This document shows, in pieces, positions 44,188 to 56,924 of a stretch of 64,000 nt of DNA (position 1 is the stretch's first letter; each line of letters begins with the position of its first letter). The notes under the pieces were generated by a model. That model was not told the origin of the DNA, searched no databases, and saw only the letters and a list, made by a program, of their open reading frames with translations. The translations under genes and the position numbers were made by a program. The stretch is from contig NC_052612.1 of NCBI RefSeq assembly GCF_016545825.1, positions 1,550,001-1,614,000 on the forward strand. The letters are read 5' to 3'. Origin of the DNA: Eucalyptus grandis (lineage: Eukaryota; Streptophyta; Magnoliopsida; Myrtales; Myrtaceae).

Positions 44188-44636
44188 TGTCTTTGCTTTC
44201 TGGAACACACGAGCGGCGATCCTGTTTTTTAGTGGTAGGCTAGGCTTCATTATGGCAGATACTGGTGAGGCTAAGCAGGCTGAACCAGGAAATTTGGAGG
44301 AGACAGGTGAATAGCAAACATCTGAACAGGGTAATTCCTGATGTACCATACAAACTCCTATCATCCAGCAGCTTCTAAGTTTGCTTATAAGAATGTTAGT
44401 ATACTGATTTAGTGTTTTTTTATTGTCAGTGTGTAGCTTTTTCAGGAAGCCATCAAGAAATAAGAATATCAGGAAGCGGGATGGTTGAAGAAGACGATGA
44501 TGAAGATTCCAAGACGGAGAGTTCAGTGTTACATAATCAGAGGAAACCTCAAAGGACAGGCAATAAGCTGTATTTTTCAACTGGATCCTCCAAGAGCTCT
44601 GTGTCTGCAGAATCAACCTTTGATTCTGATGAGTAG
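44188..44636 (+). pseudogene. Second captured coding-like piece in the hAT element
   Basis: Two stretches look exon-like: 44188-44308 (SVFAFWNTRAAILFFSG...MADTGEAKQAEPGNLEETGE, then stop) and 44446-44636 (SHQEIRISGSGMVEEDDDED, SKTESSVLHNQRKPQRTGNK, LYFSTGSSKSSVSAESTFDS, DE, stop). The second ends in an acidic/serine-rich tail that looks like a natural C-terminus. I do not recognise the parent. It could come from a second host gene or from the unconserved part of the first. Confidence 0.4.
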
Positions 44637-45680
44637 ATTCTGAAGAAAGGAGAAGATTGCATATTTTACTCTAGAAAGTAAAACCCTTTTCAGCATATTT
44701 ACCGAGCTCACCATACCTTATGAATTCGTGGGCATTGGCAAGAAGTGCAGCTTTTCTTATTTCCGATTCTCTAGCATCTTCTTTTCCAATTGTATGAATG
44801 TATTTCTTAAACATTTACTTCTCTCCGACCCCATTATGCATATGCTTGTGCTCATTTGTAGAAGATACATTCATTTGAGGCCAGCCAAAAGAAAAAAGAG
44901 ACGAAAATCAATCCAATGTTAAAAAAAAAGAGCCAAGCCGAGGCTTGGAATGTTTCGTTATAACCTATAACAGTTGCGAGAAGTCACGAACAACAATGAA
45001 GATGAATGCCCCCGTTCGACTCTCACCCGAAAACCCGACCCGACCCGGCCCGGCCCGAATTTCATATGCGAGTTTTATGTGTTTCGGGTCGGGTCGAGTA
45101 ACATCAAGACCCGACCCGACCCGTTTACACCCCTAATGTGTATAATCATGTATATAAAGTAGACGTAGTTGCTTATCCAATGTGCACTACATTACTTCGT
45201 ATGTTTCAGGCTATTAGCTCTTGAAGACACTTGCACCCCGGATTGTCATGTCATCCGTTGAACCACCATTTGCATAAGAAGCTTATCAACTTCCACAAGT
45301 TCTGGAATATTCTACATGCCACATTGGGCTTGTCCACTAACCAACTACAAGTTAAAGAACACAAGATCCGTCTATTGCATAATTAAACCGACGGAGTACG
45401 CTTAGAGCAAGAATGCGCTTGACTCAACAAAGATGAAAGCCATTAACCATTTGATCCCAATCGCATGAAACGGGAACTGTAAGTACAATTCTCAAACAAT
45501 GAATGAACAAATAAATGAAATGAGGAACAAGGAGAAAATAACCTGAATAGCTGATGTATATGCAAGAGCTGGTCCACCTGGCTTATAGAGAGAGACAAGT
45601 TGACCAGATAAATTCAAAACCACAGTCATGAATGTTTCCATTATGTACTCTTCTTCGAAAGTAGGGTCAGCAAGATGTAG

Positions 45681-46184
45681 GGCGTTTGGTTCGGCTTTTG
45701 GGGAATGCATTTGTAGAAATGCAAATACCTTTGGGTAAATGGGGTTTTCCAAAATGCAAATGTCGTTTGGTAAAATTTGCATTGAGAAACAACTTTGGCC
45801 AAAATACCGTTTGGTAAAATTTACATTTGTAATTAACTTTTATTAAATTAAAAAAACAAAATATTTTATATTTTTTTATATAAACATATTTTTATATAAA
45901 AATATAAACATATAAACATAAAATATATATAAAAATATATATGTTTATATAAATATATATTTATTTATTAAACATAAAATATATTTATATAAAAAATGGA
46001 TATGTTTATATCTATATAAAATATATAAAAATATATAAATATATATTTTAATAAATATATATTTATAAAAAATATAATTGCATCTCGCCAAAGTCGTGCA
46101 AAAAAACGAACCAAACAGCTTTGCATTTGGCCAAGGGACTTTAGAGCCCAAATGAGCATTCCAAATGCTGAACCAAACAGGGCC
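45681..46184. mobile_element. Tourist/PIF-like MITE inside RRP43 copy B exon 7
   Basis: The ends are GGCGTTTGGTTCGGC and, inverted, GGCCCTGTTTGGTTCAGC. TAG (or GTAG) is repeated on both sides (45678-45680, 46186-46188). Copy A has the empty site GATGTAGTTCCTG. The middle (45850-46080) is nearly pure A and T with TATATAAA repeats. There is no transposase. The insertion splits HRNY from the LADPT region of exon 7. Confidence 0.85.
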
Positions 46185-46388
46185 GTAGTTCCTGTGAAGA
46201 ATGCAAGTCAGGGAAAACGGAATGCTTTTCAACGAGAGTTTTCTCCTCTCTCTGTCGACAGTTCTTTATCCAACTTTTCACCCTCAAGTTCCTCGAGACC
46301 ATCACCATTCTTCCTTCATCATTCAAAGAAACCACTGGATACGCACTACAAGGTCCAAAACAACACAATTTTTCAAGTGATCGTCCGG

Positions 46389-47282
46389 GAAGTGACATGA
46401 AATCCCCGAAGAATAGAGGAAAAGGAAAACACATAGCATCAATATGAGGATGCAATCTTTGGTACCACACTGAAAGAATATCAAAAGTGAGAGTGTAAAC
46501 AAGGCATGACAGATCAGCAAAAGAAAAGGAAAAAGCCTTTTGAATGTTCATCAAATGAAAAATCATTGTTAGTAGCTAGATCTTCCTTAAATCATAAGTT
46601 TCAACCTGAAATTATTGCACTGGAAACCCAAACATCTAAGACGATGTTCAATAGAATCACGAAACTTCAAGAATTTTCAATGAAGCCCTTTAACTTCTTA
46701 AGAGATTGCATGAGCAGTTAGTTTGTATAAGATTGGTGCTCTTATCTATCTCATTGAAGAACAGAGGATTATTCAACTAGGTCTTCCTTTATTGGTAGAA
46801 AAATGAGAAACCATGAAATGTTTAACGTCAATGGCTTTCCTGGTCAGATTCGAAATCAGGCTAAGAGCACAAAGGAAGATTTTGTTGATCACCATAGACT
46901 TTAGCAAAGGCAAGTGGGATAATTATGACTCTTCCTTCCTTAGGTGATTCTTATTGCTTTTCTCTGTCAGCAACTTGTACCAAGTATCTCTTTGAAATGC
47001 AAATCAGTTGAGCTAGAGTCCATTCATAAGCAAATCACCTTAAGAATTTATTAAGCTAGAGCTATCTGACATTCATAAGCAAGTCACACAGCTTTTGCAA
47101 TCATAGACAACTACAATTTGGAGCAAAATCACAAGATGCAATATATTGAAGATCCATTTTATATCAACTCGCAAAAGTCATCAACCAAGTGGTAGAATAG
47201 GCTACGCAAGAAAAGGAAAGCCAAAAATCAAGTTAAACAAAAATGTCAGCATCTAAATTGTGAAAGATGAAATATATTACAA
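46389..47282. other. RRP43 copy B intron 6
   Basis: This stretch runs parallel to 14510-15320 of copy A with small indels, including a copy-B-only insert near 47205-47270. Only short chance frames are present. No gene or element boundary is recognised. Confidence 0.5.
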
Positions 47283-48542
47283 TGAGAAAATGCAGCAACC
47301 GCTGAAGCAAAGCAGCATCAAGACAATATATATACTGCAACACATGAAAAATAAATGTAAGCAAGAACATTTTGAGGCAACATGTATGGTATTTATTGAA
47401 GTAGCTCTCCCAGCAAAAAGTTGCTCCCGGTCACAAGGTCCAAAGGTTAATGCAGCTAAAGAGAAAACCCTGCACTCTATCCTAAATTACGCATCATAAC
47501 ATCTGGCATGAAGTATTACTAGGTACGCCATCCAAGCTGCTTTTCCTTTGATCAGGGATAGCTCCTTCAGATCAATCATCCCAGAGCTGCAATAACCAAA
47601 TGATTACTGATTCCAGCACATGACCCAAGAAGGTATTAAAATATAAAATCGTTTTAAGAAACTGGAATATAATTGTCCGGGAATTAAATGACACAATGAC
47701 AAGTGCCAAAGGAAGACAAGAAAGCACAAATTATGGACTTGAGGGAAACCTCATGACCAATTTAGTAAGGTATGTAGTATTAACTCTAACAGCATCCTTC
47801 GATGATAATTTACTACCTTTGAACCTATGGGTTATTTTGTGACACAAATTGATCGTAAGAGAATAAATGGGGATCTGGACTTGGTAGAACCTATAGGAAC
47901 CCTCCTTCCAAGTGTACTCACAAGGTATCTGCAACTAAATTGAAGTTGTTCAGAGCCAATATCTCCATGAAGTGTAGGTTACACTGAAAAAGTGTACGGT
48001 CTTTCCTCCCCCTTCCCTTCAGGAACAAACTAGCATTTGAGTTTGAATGCTTGGAAACACGCTAGAAAGCCAGAGCAAAGAAAAATCAATGTTTTCCTGT
48101 AACCAAGAGCAAGTTTACTCTTCACATAATCTCTATCCCGATTATAAGTCTAAGTGACAACAAACCCCTTTAACTTCTGTGGCTTTCAAAACTTTCCAAA
48201 GAGTTATCCCACTTTTTTATTTGAGAGTTAGCAGCAGGCTTTACAGGGGCAAGATTGGTGCTACTCCATATAATCTGTGTAGACTTATTGCTACATGATC
48301 AAGTGACTTCCTGAAATTTTGCTTCAACCAAAGAGTGACATTACTTGCCTATTTAGTAGACCCAGTGGAATTTTCAATACTGAAAACAATAAAAAAAAGT
48401 TCAGTCAAAATAGTCATGGGCACAAGGTGTATACGCTTTAGAATTTTATGCCTTTCATATATAATAGCAAGACGCCCACAAATATACGGATGGCATACAA
48501 CAAGGTATTGTTAATAGCATATCACCCTTCTGCTGAAGAAAC

Positions 48543-48873
48543 TGTTAAAGCTCATAAAGCAACAATCAAAACAGAAAATTTTCTGTTGTTTGAGAGAGAG
48601 AAAAAATAAATAAAAAATAAAAAAAAAACATAGCGTAGCACTTCATACGTCTTGTGCTTAAAAAAAAAAAAACTGTCGAGTACAACAACTAAATACAAAA
48701 TAGAAACTGCTCACGTACGTGCAACACATAATCAGTACACAAATGTGCTATTAACTTCCTAGAAAATAGCAAAAACACTAAATGTATAATTAAATGAACT
48801 GGCTGTTTTTTAATAAAAAAAAAAAAAAACAGAGGAAAACATGACAGAAAACAGGAGCTGAACAATTCCAACA
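48543..48873 (-). mobile_element. Copia 2 LTR (3' LTR of the element), 331 bp
   Basis: It starts TGTTAAAGCTCATAAAGC and ends GAACAATTCCAACA on the plus strand. It contains A/T runs and matches 52996-53374 closely. Poly-A runs at 48625 and 48825 differ in length between the LTRs. Confidence 0.92.
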
Positions 48874-48941
48874 AACTCCTCCTTGGATCAGTTGCTGCTG
48901 CAGATTCCTATTTTCTCTCTTAACAGCTCAAATCTTCCAGC

Positions 48942-49145
48942 CTAAAGTGGTTTTATGAACATATCTGCAAACTGATATTCAGATCTGCAATAGACCAACT
49001 TAATTTCGCTACTTTGTTGCACCTCACGCAGAAAGAAAAATTTGACTTTGAAATGCTTGGTTTTGCCATGGAAAACTGGATTCTGTGATATTGCTAAAGC
49101 AGCCTGATTATCCACATTAACTTCAATGCAATCACTAGAATTCAA
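48942..49145 (-). pseudogene. Copia 2 RNase H C-terminal part
   Basis: The frame reads IEVNVDNQAALAISQNPVFH and GKTKHFKVKFFFLREV, then KLVYCRSEYQFADMFIKPL. This is the end of copia RNase H. In the family the first motif is usually (I/L)xxDNQSAI and the second KHIxIKxHFIRE; both are recognisable. The frame before it (49146-49300) has FSWCSK- and AEYIAAT-like pieces with stops. Confidence 0.87.
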
Positions 49146-49559
49146 CTACAGATGCTTCATTATTTTCTTTAGCCACAAAGCTTGATTTGTAGCTGTAGTA
49201 GCTGCTATAAACTCAGCCTCTGCAGTAGACTGAGCTACAATATCTTGCTATTTAGAACACCAGGAGAAACAAGCAGAACCAAGACTGAAACAATACCCAA
49301 ACATACTTTTCATGTCATCCACTCAACCAGCCCACCACTATCGAAAATCCTTGTAAATTAAATTTTTGACATTTCTTAAACTTCACTCCAAATAACAATG
49401 TTTCTTTGAGATATCTCAAGACCCTTTTGCTGCAACCAAATGTAACCGACTAGGACTACTCATAAACCTGGATAAAACACTCACAGCAAATAGAATATCT
49501 AGTCTAGTTGCTTTGTAAGATACATGAGACACCCAATCGACTTCTATACATAGAAGCAT

Positions 49560-50570
49560 CTACCAGATCTGTTCCATCATTCTTCGCAGCTTCTCTTTAG
49601 CAGCCATAGGAGTGCTTACACTTCGACAATCTTCCATCTGAAACTTCTTTAGAATTTCCTTCATGTATTTTTTTTTTTCGATGAAAATCTCATATGAAGC
49701 CCGTTTGACTTCCGACCCAAAAATAAGCCATCTTTCCCAAGTCGACATCTCAAAACCTACAAATAGATCTTGCTTCACCTTCTCTATCAATTCCATATCA
49801 TTCCCTGTCACTAATAGATCATCTACATAAAGTGACAGAAATACAACACTTGTGATTCACCTTCTTGACATAAAGAGTGAACTCACTTAAGCTTTTACAA
49901 AGCCAAAATCTTGCAAATATCAATCTATCTTCCCATACCAAGCTCTTGAGCCTTTCTCCATATAGAGCTTTCTTAAACTTGTATACACTCTCTTCTTGGC
50001 CTTTGATATTGAAACCTTCAGGTTGTTCAACAAAAATCTCATCCTCAAGCTCTCCATTCAGGAATGTAGATTTGACATCTAACTAAAATATAGGCTACCC
50101 ATTCTCTACTGCAATAGCTAATAATAGCCTTATTATATCAAGTTGTGCAACAGAGCAAATGTTTCAGAATAGTCTACTCCCCATATTTGTGCATAGCCTT
50201 TCACCACCAGTCTAGCTTTGTGTTTATTGACAGAACCATCAGGATTAAGTTTTGTTCTAAACACCCACTTAACCCCAATCACATTCTTATCAAATGGTCT
50301 GTCAACAAGCTCCCATGTGTGGTTTTTCTGGATCATTGCAATCTTCTCCTGCATTGCTGCAATCCACCTCTGATCCTCCTTAGCTTCCACAAAGTTAGAT
50401 GGTTTGAGCATTGCCACATTGCTTCTTTCATAGATTTCAGCAAGTGACCTTGTGCCTCTCACTGGTAAATCATCCATACTGTCTTCCAATCCATCTATAA
50501 CTTCATCAACCTCTACATTTATTGCAGGTTGTTTTTCGAACTGCTGCTGTTCTGCACTCTTTCCTTCCAT
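49560..50570 (-). pseudogene. Copia 2 reverse transcriptase remnant
   Basis: From the right, the pre-RT linker and start of RT read RGTRSLAEIYERSNVAML, EDQRWIAAMQEKIAMIQKNH, TWELVDRPFDKNVIGVKWVF and RTKLNPDGSVNKHKARLVVK, GYAQIWGVDYSETFALLHNL. A frameshift follows and the later part at 49811-49560 reads MTGNDMELIEKVKQDLFVGF with KFQMEDCRSVSTPM. The catalytic YVDD region lies in the damaged part near 49820. Several stops prevent function. Confidence 0.88.
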
Positions 50571-50838
50571 CTAATTTCACTCATCTTCCTCTAGAAAAAC
50601 ATCTCTGCTTATAGTCACCTTTCCCCGTCATAGGGTGAAAAATTCTGTAAGCCTTTGATTGGAGACTCAGCCGATGAAGATTTCAAGCTCTGTTTTCTTA
50701 TCCAACTTGTCCCTCTTGACCTCAGGAACATGAGTGTAACACAAATACCTAAAAACCTTCAAATTTTTCACAGAAGGTTTAACACCATACCAGATTTCAA
50801 AAGGTGTTGACCTCTCTAAGGTCTTTGTGGGCAATGCT

Positions 50839-51435
50839 TCAACAAGAACACTGCGGATTAGCCGCTTCAGCCCAGAACTTCTTAGGTAACTTTTTCTCCT
50901 GCATCATACATCTAGCAATCTCCATAATGCTTCTATTTTTCCTCTCATTGACTCCATTCTGTTGAGGTGAATAGGGAGCAGTGAACTGCTGCACAATTCC
51001 TGCTTGCTCACAATTCAATTTAAACTTGTGAGTAGTATACTTAGAACCATTATCAGACCTGAGTATTTTAATTTTCTTCCCACTCTGATTCTCAACTAAG
51101 GCTTTAAACTTTACAAACACATCAGCAACTTCATACTTGGCTTGCATAATATAAATCCAACTCATTCTAGTCATATTATCATGAAGGTAATGAAATACCT
51201 GCTACCATTGAAAGAAGACTTAGACATAGGTTCACATAGATCCGTGTGGACTAATTGCAACTTCTCACATGCTCTCCAGCCTCCTTCTTTGAAAAGAAAT
51301 CTAGCTTGCTTGCCAAGAAGACAAGTTTTTACTTGTGGAAATTCCTCCTCCAAACTTGGCAAGTCATCGCAAGCTATTTCTCTACATAAACGACATGCTC
51401 TTCCTGTGAACATGCCCAAGTCATTTATGCCATAG
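50839..51435 (-). pseudogene. Copia 2 integrase remnant
   Basis: The pre-integrase end reads CLLGKQARFLFKEGGWRACE with LQLVHTDLCEPM, which has the first catalytic aspartate. KIKILRSDNGSKYTTHKFKL has the second, and YSPQQNGVNERKNRSIMEIA the glutamate. The D,D,E set is therefore kept, but a frameshift near 51170 splits the domain. The frame is lost after WAEAANPQ. Confidence 0.88.
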
Positions 51436-51699
51436 CTCTACATTTTCTTCTTTGCACTTTAAAGTCATTTATTGCATCTCTTGTGGCTTGAACATGAAAT
51501 TCTTGTCCCTCATTGGGATTCTTAGCACTTCTTTGTTAACTGCATTATTAATAAGACATTCCTTCCCTTCAAACTTCACTTTATAGCCATTCTCAACTAA
51601 TTGACTAACACTTAATAGATTCTAGTCAATGTTTGGCACAAAAAGAACATCACTAATCAGCTTCACCTCTTGATCTCTTTCAATAACCACTTTACCCTT

Positions 51700-52830
51700 C
51701 CCTTGCACTTCGATATACTTTCATTGCCAATTCGACTCTAGACCCGACTCGACTGTCTATACTCCTAAACAGCTTCGAATTGCCACTCATATGATTGGTA
51801 CAACCACTATCCACTAGCCATGCATCATTCCCAATAGAAGATTCAGGAAAAGAAGCTACAAACAAGTGCTCTTCCTCGTTTCATTCACTGCTACTTGTGT
51901 TTTTCCTGCTTGCTGGTAATATTTTTCTTTGCAGATGGTTTTCATGTGACCTAACTTGTGACATCTTCTGCATATAGCATCAGGCTTTCTCCAACATCTA
52001 AAAAACTGATGATTAGTTCCACCACAGTATTGACAAGGCTTTTTGTTCATCTTCCATTTGCTAAACCCACCAGAATTTTCTTCTTTTGCTACAAACTTGG
52101 AGTCACCATCATTTTCTCTGAACCGAATCCATTTCTTCCCTTTGCCTCCATCATTTGACTTCACTTTAGCTTGCAGCACATCCTCTATAAACTCTTCTCT
52201 TCTCATCAGTCTTCTGTGCTCCTATGCTTGCAGAGCATTTAACAATTCTGCAAGCTTTATATCAGCTAAGTCTCAAACTCTTCTCTTCTCATCGGTCTTC
52301 TATGCTCCCGTGCCGCAGAGTATTTAACAATTCTAGAAGCTTTATATCAGCTAAGTCTCTTGTATTTTTCAGAGAAGTTATGGTGACTTGAACTTCTCGA
52401 AAGGGACACCGGGATCTTCCGAACAAGCCTTTCATCTTTTAAGTCAGTCCCTAAAACTCTGATTTTTTTTTCAGCTATCCCAACCAACCTATCAGAGTAC
52501 TCCTTCATTGACTCTGAATCCTTCATCTATTGTCTCTCAAACTCCCTCAAGAGATTCAACACCTTCATGCCTCTTATCTTCTCATCTCCCTCGTATTCAT
52601 CCTTCAAGAAATCTCATATTGTCTTTGTAGAATCACATCTCATGATCCTTGTGAAGATAGTGGGTAAAACAGCAGCATATAGGCAAGACTTTGCCTTAGC
52701 CTTCCTTGTGATTCTCTCTTTATGGTACTTTATCGATTCAAGGTCGGATTGTCTGGAAGTGGAGCAACCTCATAATCATTCTCCACAGCCTCCCATAAAT
52801 CATGACCCTCCAAGAATGCCGTCATCTTGA
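51700..52830 (-). pseudogene. Copia 2 gag, zinc knuckles and protease
   Basis: The best-kept frame is 51856-52206, with two CCHC-like knuckles CQYCGGTNHQFFRCWRKP and CRRCHKLGHMKTIC. Before it, gag pieces lie at 52830-52400, and a duplicated segment at 52190-52350 repeats TCTTCTCTTCTCATC and GCAAGCTTTATATCAGC. After it, the protease active site DSGCTNHM is read near 51800. Stops divide the region. Confidence 0.82.
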
Positions 52831-52982
52831 CAGCCTAAGCCTGATAATTTTCCCCAATAAAGACTGGAGCAACCATTGCAGAGAATCCACTCGATCCTGC
52901 CTCCATCAGTTTTTTCTTTGCAGATTGGAAGCAATCTTCACTCATTTACCCTCACTTCACAGTCCCTTAAGATCCCACAAAC

Positions 52983-52994
52983 GCTCAGATACCA
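52983..52994 (-). other. Primer binding site of copia 2
   Basis: On the minus strand, after the LTR end, the sequence reads TGGTATCTGAGC. It matches the initiator Met tRNA primer site with one change (CTG for CAG). It confirms that 52996-53374 is the 5' LTR of the element. Confidence 0.88.
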
Positions 52995-52995
52995 A

Positions 52996-53374
52996 TGTTA
53001 AAGCTCATAAAGCAACAATCAAAACAGAAAAATTTCTGTTGTTTGAGAGAGAGAAAAGATTAAAAAAAAAGAAAAAGACAGAGCATAGCACTTCATACGT
53101 CTTGTGCTTAAAAAAAAAACTGTCGAGTACAATAACTAAATACAAAGTAGAAACTACTCACGTACGTACAACACATAACTGTACACAAACGTGTTATTAA
53201 CTTCCTAGAAAATAGCAAAAACACTAAATGCATAACTAAATGAACTTGGCTGTTTTTTTAATAGCAAAAACACTAAATGCATAACTAAATGAACTTTGCT
53301 GTTTTTTAATAAATAAAAAACAGAGGAAAATAGAGGAAAATATGACAGAAAACAGCAGCTGAACAATTCCAATA
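52996..53374 (-). mobile_element. Copia 2 LTR (5' LTR of the element), 379 bp, with internal duplication
   Basis: It is 48 bases longer than its partner because a 49-base unit (AATAGCAAAAACACTAAATG...) occurs twice, at 53211-53259 and 53260-53308. Its last two bases read TA where the partner has CA. Both changes arose after insertion. The duplicated target GAAAC follows directly. Confidence 0.9.
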
Positions 53375-54448
53375 GAAACAGGATAAAAATAAAAGATTCA
53401 AGAAGTCAAAGCAAGCTGAAAAAAAAAATGGAACTTTACCAATTTCACATGCCTTAATAAAGAGTCAAAAAGTTGCTTGGATATCACTGGTGCTACCACA
53501 GCAGGCCCACCTGCCCTCACGACTGGATAGCATATAGAGGGCATATGAAACTCAACCGCTGAAAATAACACACAGTCACATGCCAGCGTCAAACAAACCC
53601 TAGTAAAAAGAAAAGCGATTGAGTGGTCCATGGCTGCTTACCTATTCTGCCTCCATCAGGCGAATCAACAGAAGGAGTCATGACTTCCATTTTTATAGCA
53701 GCCAACATTGTCTCTGGAAAATATGATTGCGCATGTTTTAATTAAATGTACTCGTAAAAGAGCAAACCCTATAAGCTTCACAAGAATAACAATTAATGTC
53801 CACCTTAAATGATTCAACCGCATGCCAAAATTAAACATTGAAACAAATATAAAGGAAGAGATAGAAACTATATGTTGGTTTAGCTACAAGTAAATACATA
53901 TGCAACTACTTTGAACATGCTGAACTACAGGAGTGCGTCGGCATATGCATCACATCTACACAAGAGACTGAAAAAGGGAAAAACTCACGGTGGAACCAAT
54001 CTTTGCCAGCGCAGACCCATCAGAGGATGCAACAGCCCCTGCATTATCAATGCTAAGCAATCATAGGAGGAATACAACTTGCATGGACTTGATGAGGGAA
54101 GGAAAAACAAATCACCAGATAAACAAAAAGCTAAACAAACTGACCAAGGGACACAATAGTATCTCTGGCTCTTTTCAGGGGCCTCTCGTAGTAGCGAAGA
54201 GGGAAGAGGCGTCTGAAAGCATTGACCTCCATCTCCGACGACCAATCTCCAACAGCATTCGGCGACCCCATTTCTATGGCTATCTACAGATGGTGATTTC
54301 CAGCAAGGAGAACCGAGATTAAAACTGCGAATTAAAAGAGCCCATTAAGGTTAACCCATATATGTCCCAACTCTTTACAAAAATTTGAATTTTACTGATA
54401 AAACACTAAAATTTGTCCCAACCCACGAGCAAGGTGAGAGCAACCATA

Positions 54449-56919
54449 TGGTGATTTGAACCTAATCTGAATTTTATCTTAACTTAGAAATTTATCTCGA
54501 CATGCAATTTAATTCCAAGATATTATCTAACCTAGATATCAACTAAACATGCATTCTAATATAATTAAAAAGGTATCTAACTATTCTATTATACAATTCT
54601 ATATAGAAAATCAAATATAATCTACATGATATGCAAATACAATCTTTTTGTATTTTCGAGATAAATAAAGCAATTAAAAAATAAGCACCAAATCATTCAG
54701 AATCATCAAAGATATCACACATCGTTCGAATTAGGAAATAATATCTAAATCAAACTTGATTAATTCGCTAATAAAATCGATAAATTGATCTTAAGCCTTA
54801 AAGATCAATATATCAATTTTATTCACAGAATTAATTATTTCATCTAAAGCCTTATTAGATAAAATAAAAAATTGGCGTGCGGTTGCGGATTAGGCAAATA
54901 AATCCTAATTGGTAATGCATCTATCATTTAGATATGCACGTAAGATATTGAAAATTGTATATTAGGCAATAAAATATCAAAATATACTAGAGATGTGCAT
55001 CTTACCTAACTTGAGGATATTCTTTCCAAATGTGGACCGAACGCAATCGAATCGGGATCACAATCGGCTCCTCGGGCGGAGGGCAACGATGGAACGACGA
55101 GGGGTGGTTCTCACGGTAAGCTGCTGGTTGTCGCCCTGGCTTGGTAAAGGACTCGCCGGAGCATCGAGGATTGTCAGTATCGCTGGACCGATCTGGTGGT
55201 AATGATGATGGGTCAACAAATTTTTTATGGGTGCCTGAAGCTCCAGGAGATGGGCCTAGCTCACGAAGGCTCTCTTGGACTTCAAACTAACATGGTCCTT
55301 TTGACCCGGTTCACGTGTCCCTCTGACCCAAATAACCTGCACGCACGCAAATTCCACACGCAAGCAGTGGAAAATAAATTTTCAAATTTAAAGCCAGGCC
55401 TTTGCCGAGAATCCTTCGGTTTGTTGCCGTAATTATGTGAATTTTGAGGCTCGCCAGGAAGCTGCTGAGGTTGCGGTGAGCGACGTCGCTGGACGAAGGA
55501 GCGACTGGTCTGGTGCGTCAGTGAAGGTGCTTCGCTGGAATTGTAGGTTTAGCGATGAGGGTTCGCTAGTGCAGCTCACAATGGCCGGTTGGAGCAAGAC
55601 GGCGTTCAAGGTGACAACGAGGAAGGGCACCACCGTCGGGGATAACCTCTTTTGTCCTTCTCTATTGTTTTCTTCTTCGTGTCTTTTCTTTGCTTCCACT
55701 GAAGACTTTGACCGAGCAACCTCTTAGGCCACTTCTATATCTCAAAAGAAACAAGAAAATGACATATTCTAACACGTAACGGATGATGAAACCGTGGAAT
55801 AATTGCAATAACGTGCCAAAAAAAAAAAACGTGATGAGCGGCGGCTGATTGAATGCGACGCAGGGCTGAGATCTCGTTGGAAGTGTCAACCCTGCTGCGA
55901 AATGTGGATGTCACGGCGAGCCGCTGAGGACAATGAATGGGGTGGGCCTGGATCAATGACGCATAGGCATGAGGCAAGGAGCAGTTTCAAGCTCGCGCTG
56001 CAGGGCGGTGCGGCAACGAGATGTCTTGGCCAAGGCTTGGCTAAGAGCTCCCTCTTTCTCTCCTCTCTTCTCTCTCATGTGTGGTCGCGTATATCAATCG
56101 TGAAGCCCCCCCTCTGCATGAGAGCTCTTCCTTTTAAATGCAAGACTACATGGGATCCCCAGGAAGAGGAGGTGATCAGCTTTCGTATTGTGGATGCATT
56201 GAAATATATTCCTTTGATTTTTTTTTCCTTTCGGAACTTGTACCTTTAGCTATGCAAATATATTTATTTTCCTTTTAAGCCCAAGTCACGTCCTTTATTT
56301 CCTGCAAACACGAGAATCGGCCGCTGCGAATACTCGAAGGGTTACGCTCATATTGAAATATTCTGCCGATTTCCTGCTTCTTCCATTCCTTATTACTTTG
56401 CCCATATTGTGTGAATCGGACCAGAGAATCATGCATAAATTCTTTCCTCTTAAAATAATGTCGGTCAATTTCTTGCCCCCCACGTTGACCAAATTATGAC
56501 CAAGTGCATAATTTTCCTTCACGTGGATGGGCTTCCCCATGTATGAATCGGCGGCCGCTTACGCGTTATCCTTCCTTTGCATTCGTTCCCTTAAATGCAC
56601 AAATATGTCGGTGCCAATGCGTTAGAAATTTCTTAATCGACTTTTAACAATTTATGACACCCATGTAAACGTAATATCATTCACTATGGAGGAATTATCA
56701 ACTTATCCAAAGTTTAATGCTCTCGTGGGCTTCAATATTCAAAGACATTCACCAAAATCTATTCACCGCCGGCCCAACAAATATGCAATTAAATGAAATA
56801 TACTCCTAATGACCATATGTTATGCAATTAAATTATATTTTTTAGGGGTTAAAATTAATCCCTAAGTCTTTTTAATGCGATAAATGACTAAACATGTCGC
56901 CAAAATTTAGGTGTCAACA
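54449..56919. mobile_element. Probable solo LTR or LTR fragment, Tat/Ogre-like
   Basis: Similarity of RRP43 copies A and B ends at 54448. The next 2.47 kb start TGGTGATTTGAACC and end CCAAAATTTAGGTGTCAACA, an end I associate with Tat-type gypsy LTRs. The first 550 bases are AT-rich with regular ATATC/AATCT phrases and the middle (55000-56100) is more GC-rich, with open frames (for example 55437-55727) that I do not recognise. The flanks CCATA and CCAAC do not match, so the element may be truncated or the call wrong. Confidence 0.35.
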
Positions 56920-56924
56920 CCAAC

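Larger units (their letters stand above)
48543..53374 (-). mobile_element. Full-length copia retrotransposon 2 (broken coding region)
   Basis: LTRs are at 48543-48873 and 52996-53374, and the target copy GAAAC flanks the element (48538-48542, 53375-53379). Copy A shows the site without it. Genes read on the minus strand. The element sits in intron 4 of RRP43 copy B. It carries stops in gag, integrase and reverse transcriptase, so it is not autonomous now. Its protein motifs differ from copia 1, so it is from another lineage. Confidence 0.94.

Noticed and set aside
49877..50086. Plus-strand frame in the copia 2 RT region
   Set aside because: It is the antisense of the reverse transcriptase.
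55437..55727. Open frame MNFEARQEAAEVAVSDVAGR...
   Set aside because: No family is recognised, and it lies inside the probable LTR at 54449-56919, with an equally long frame on the opposite strand.
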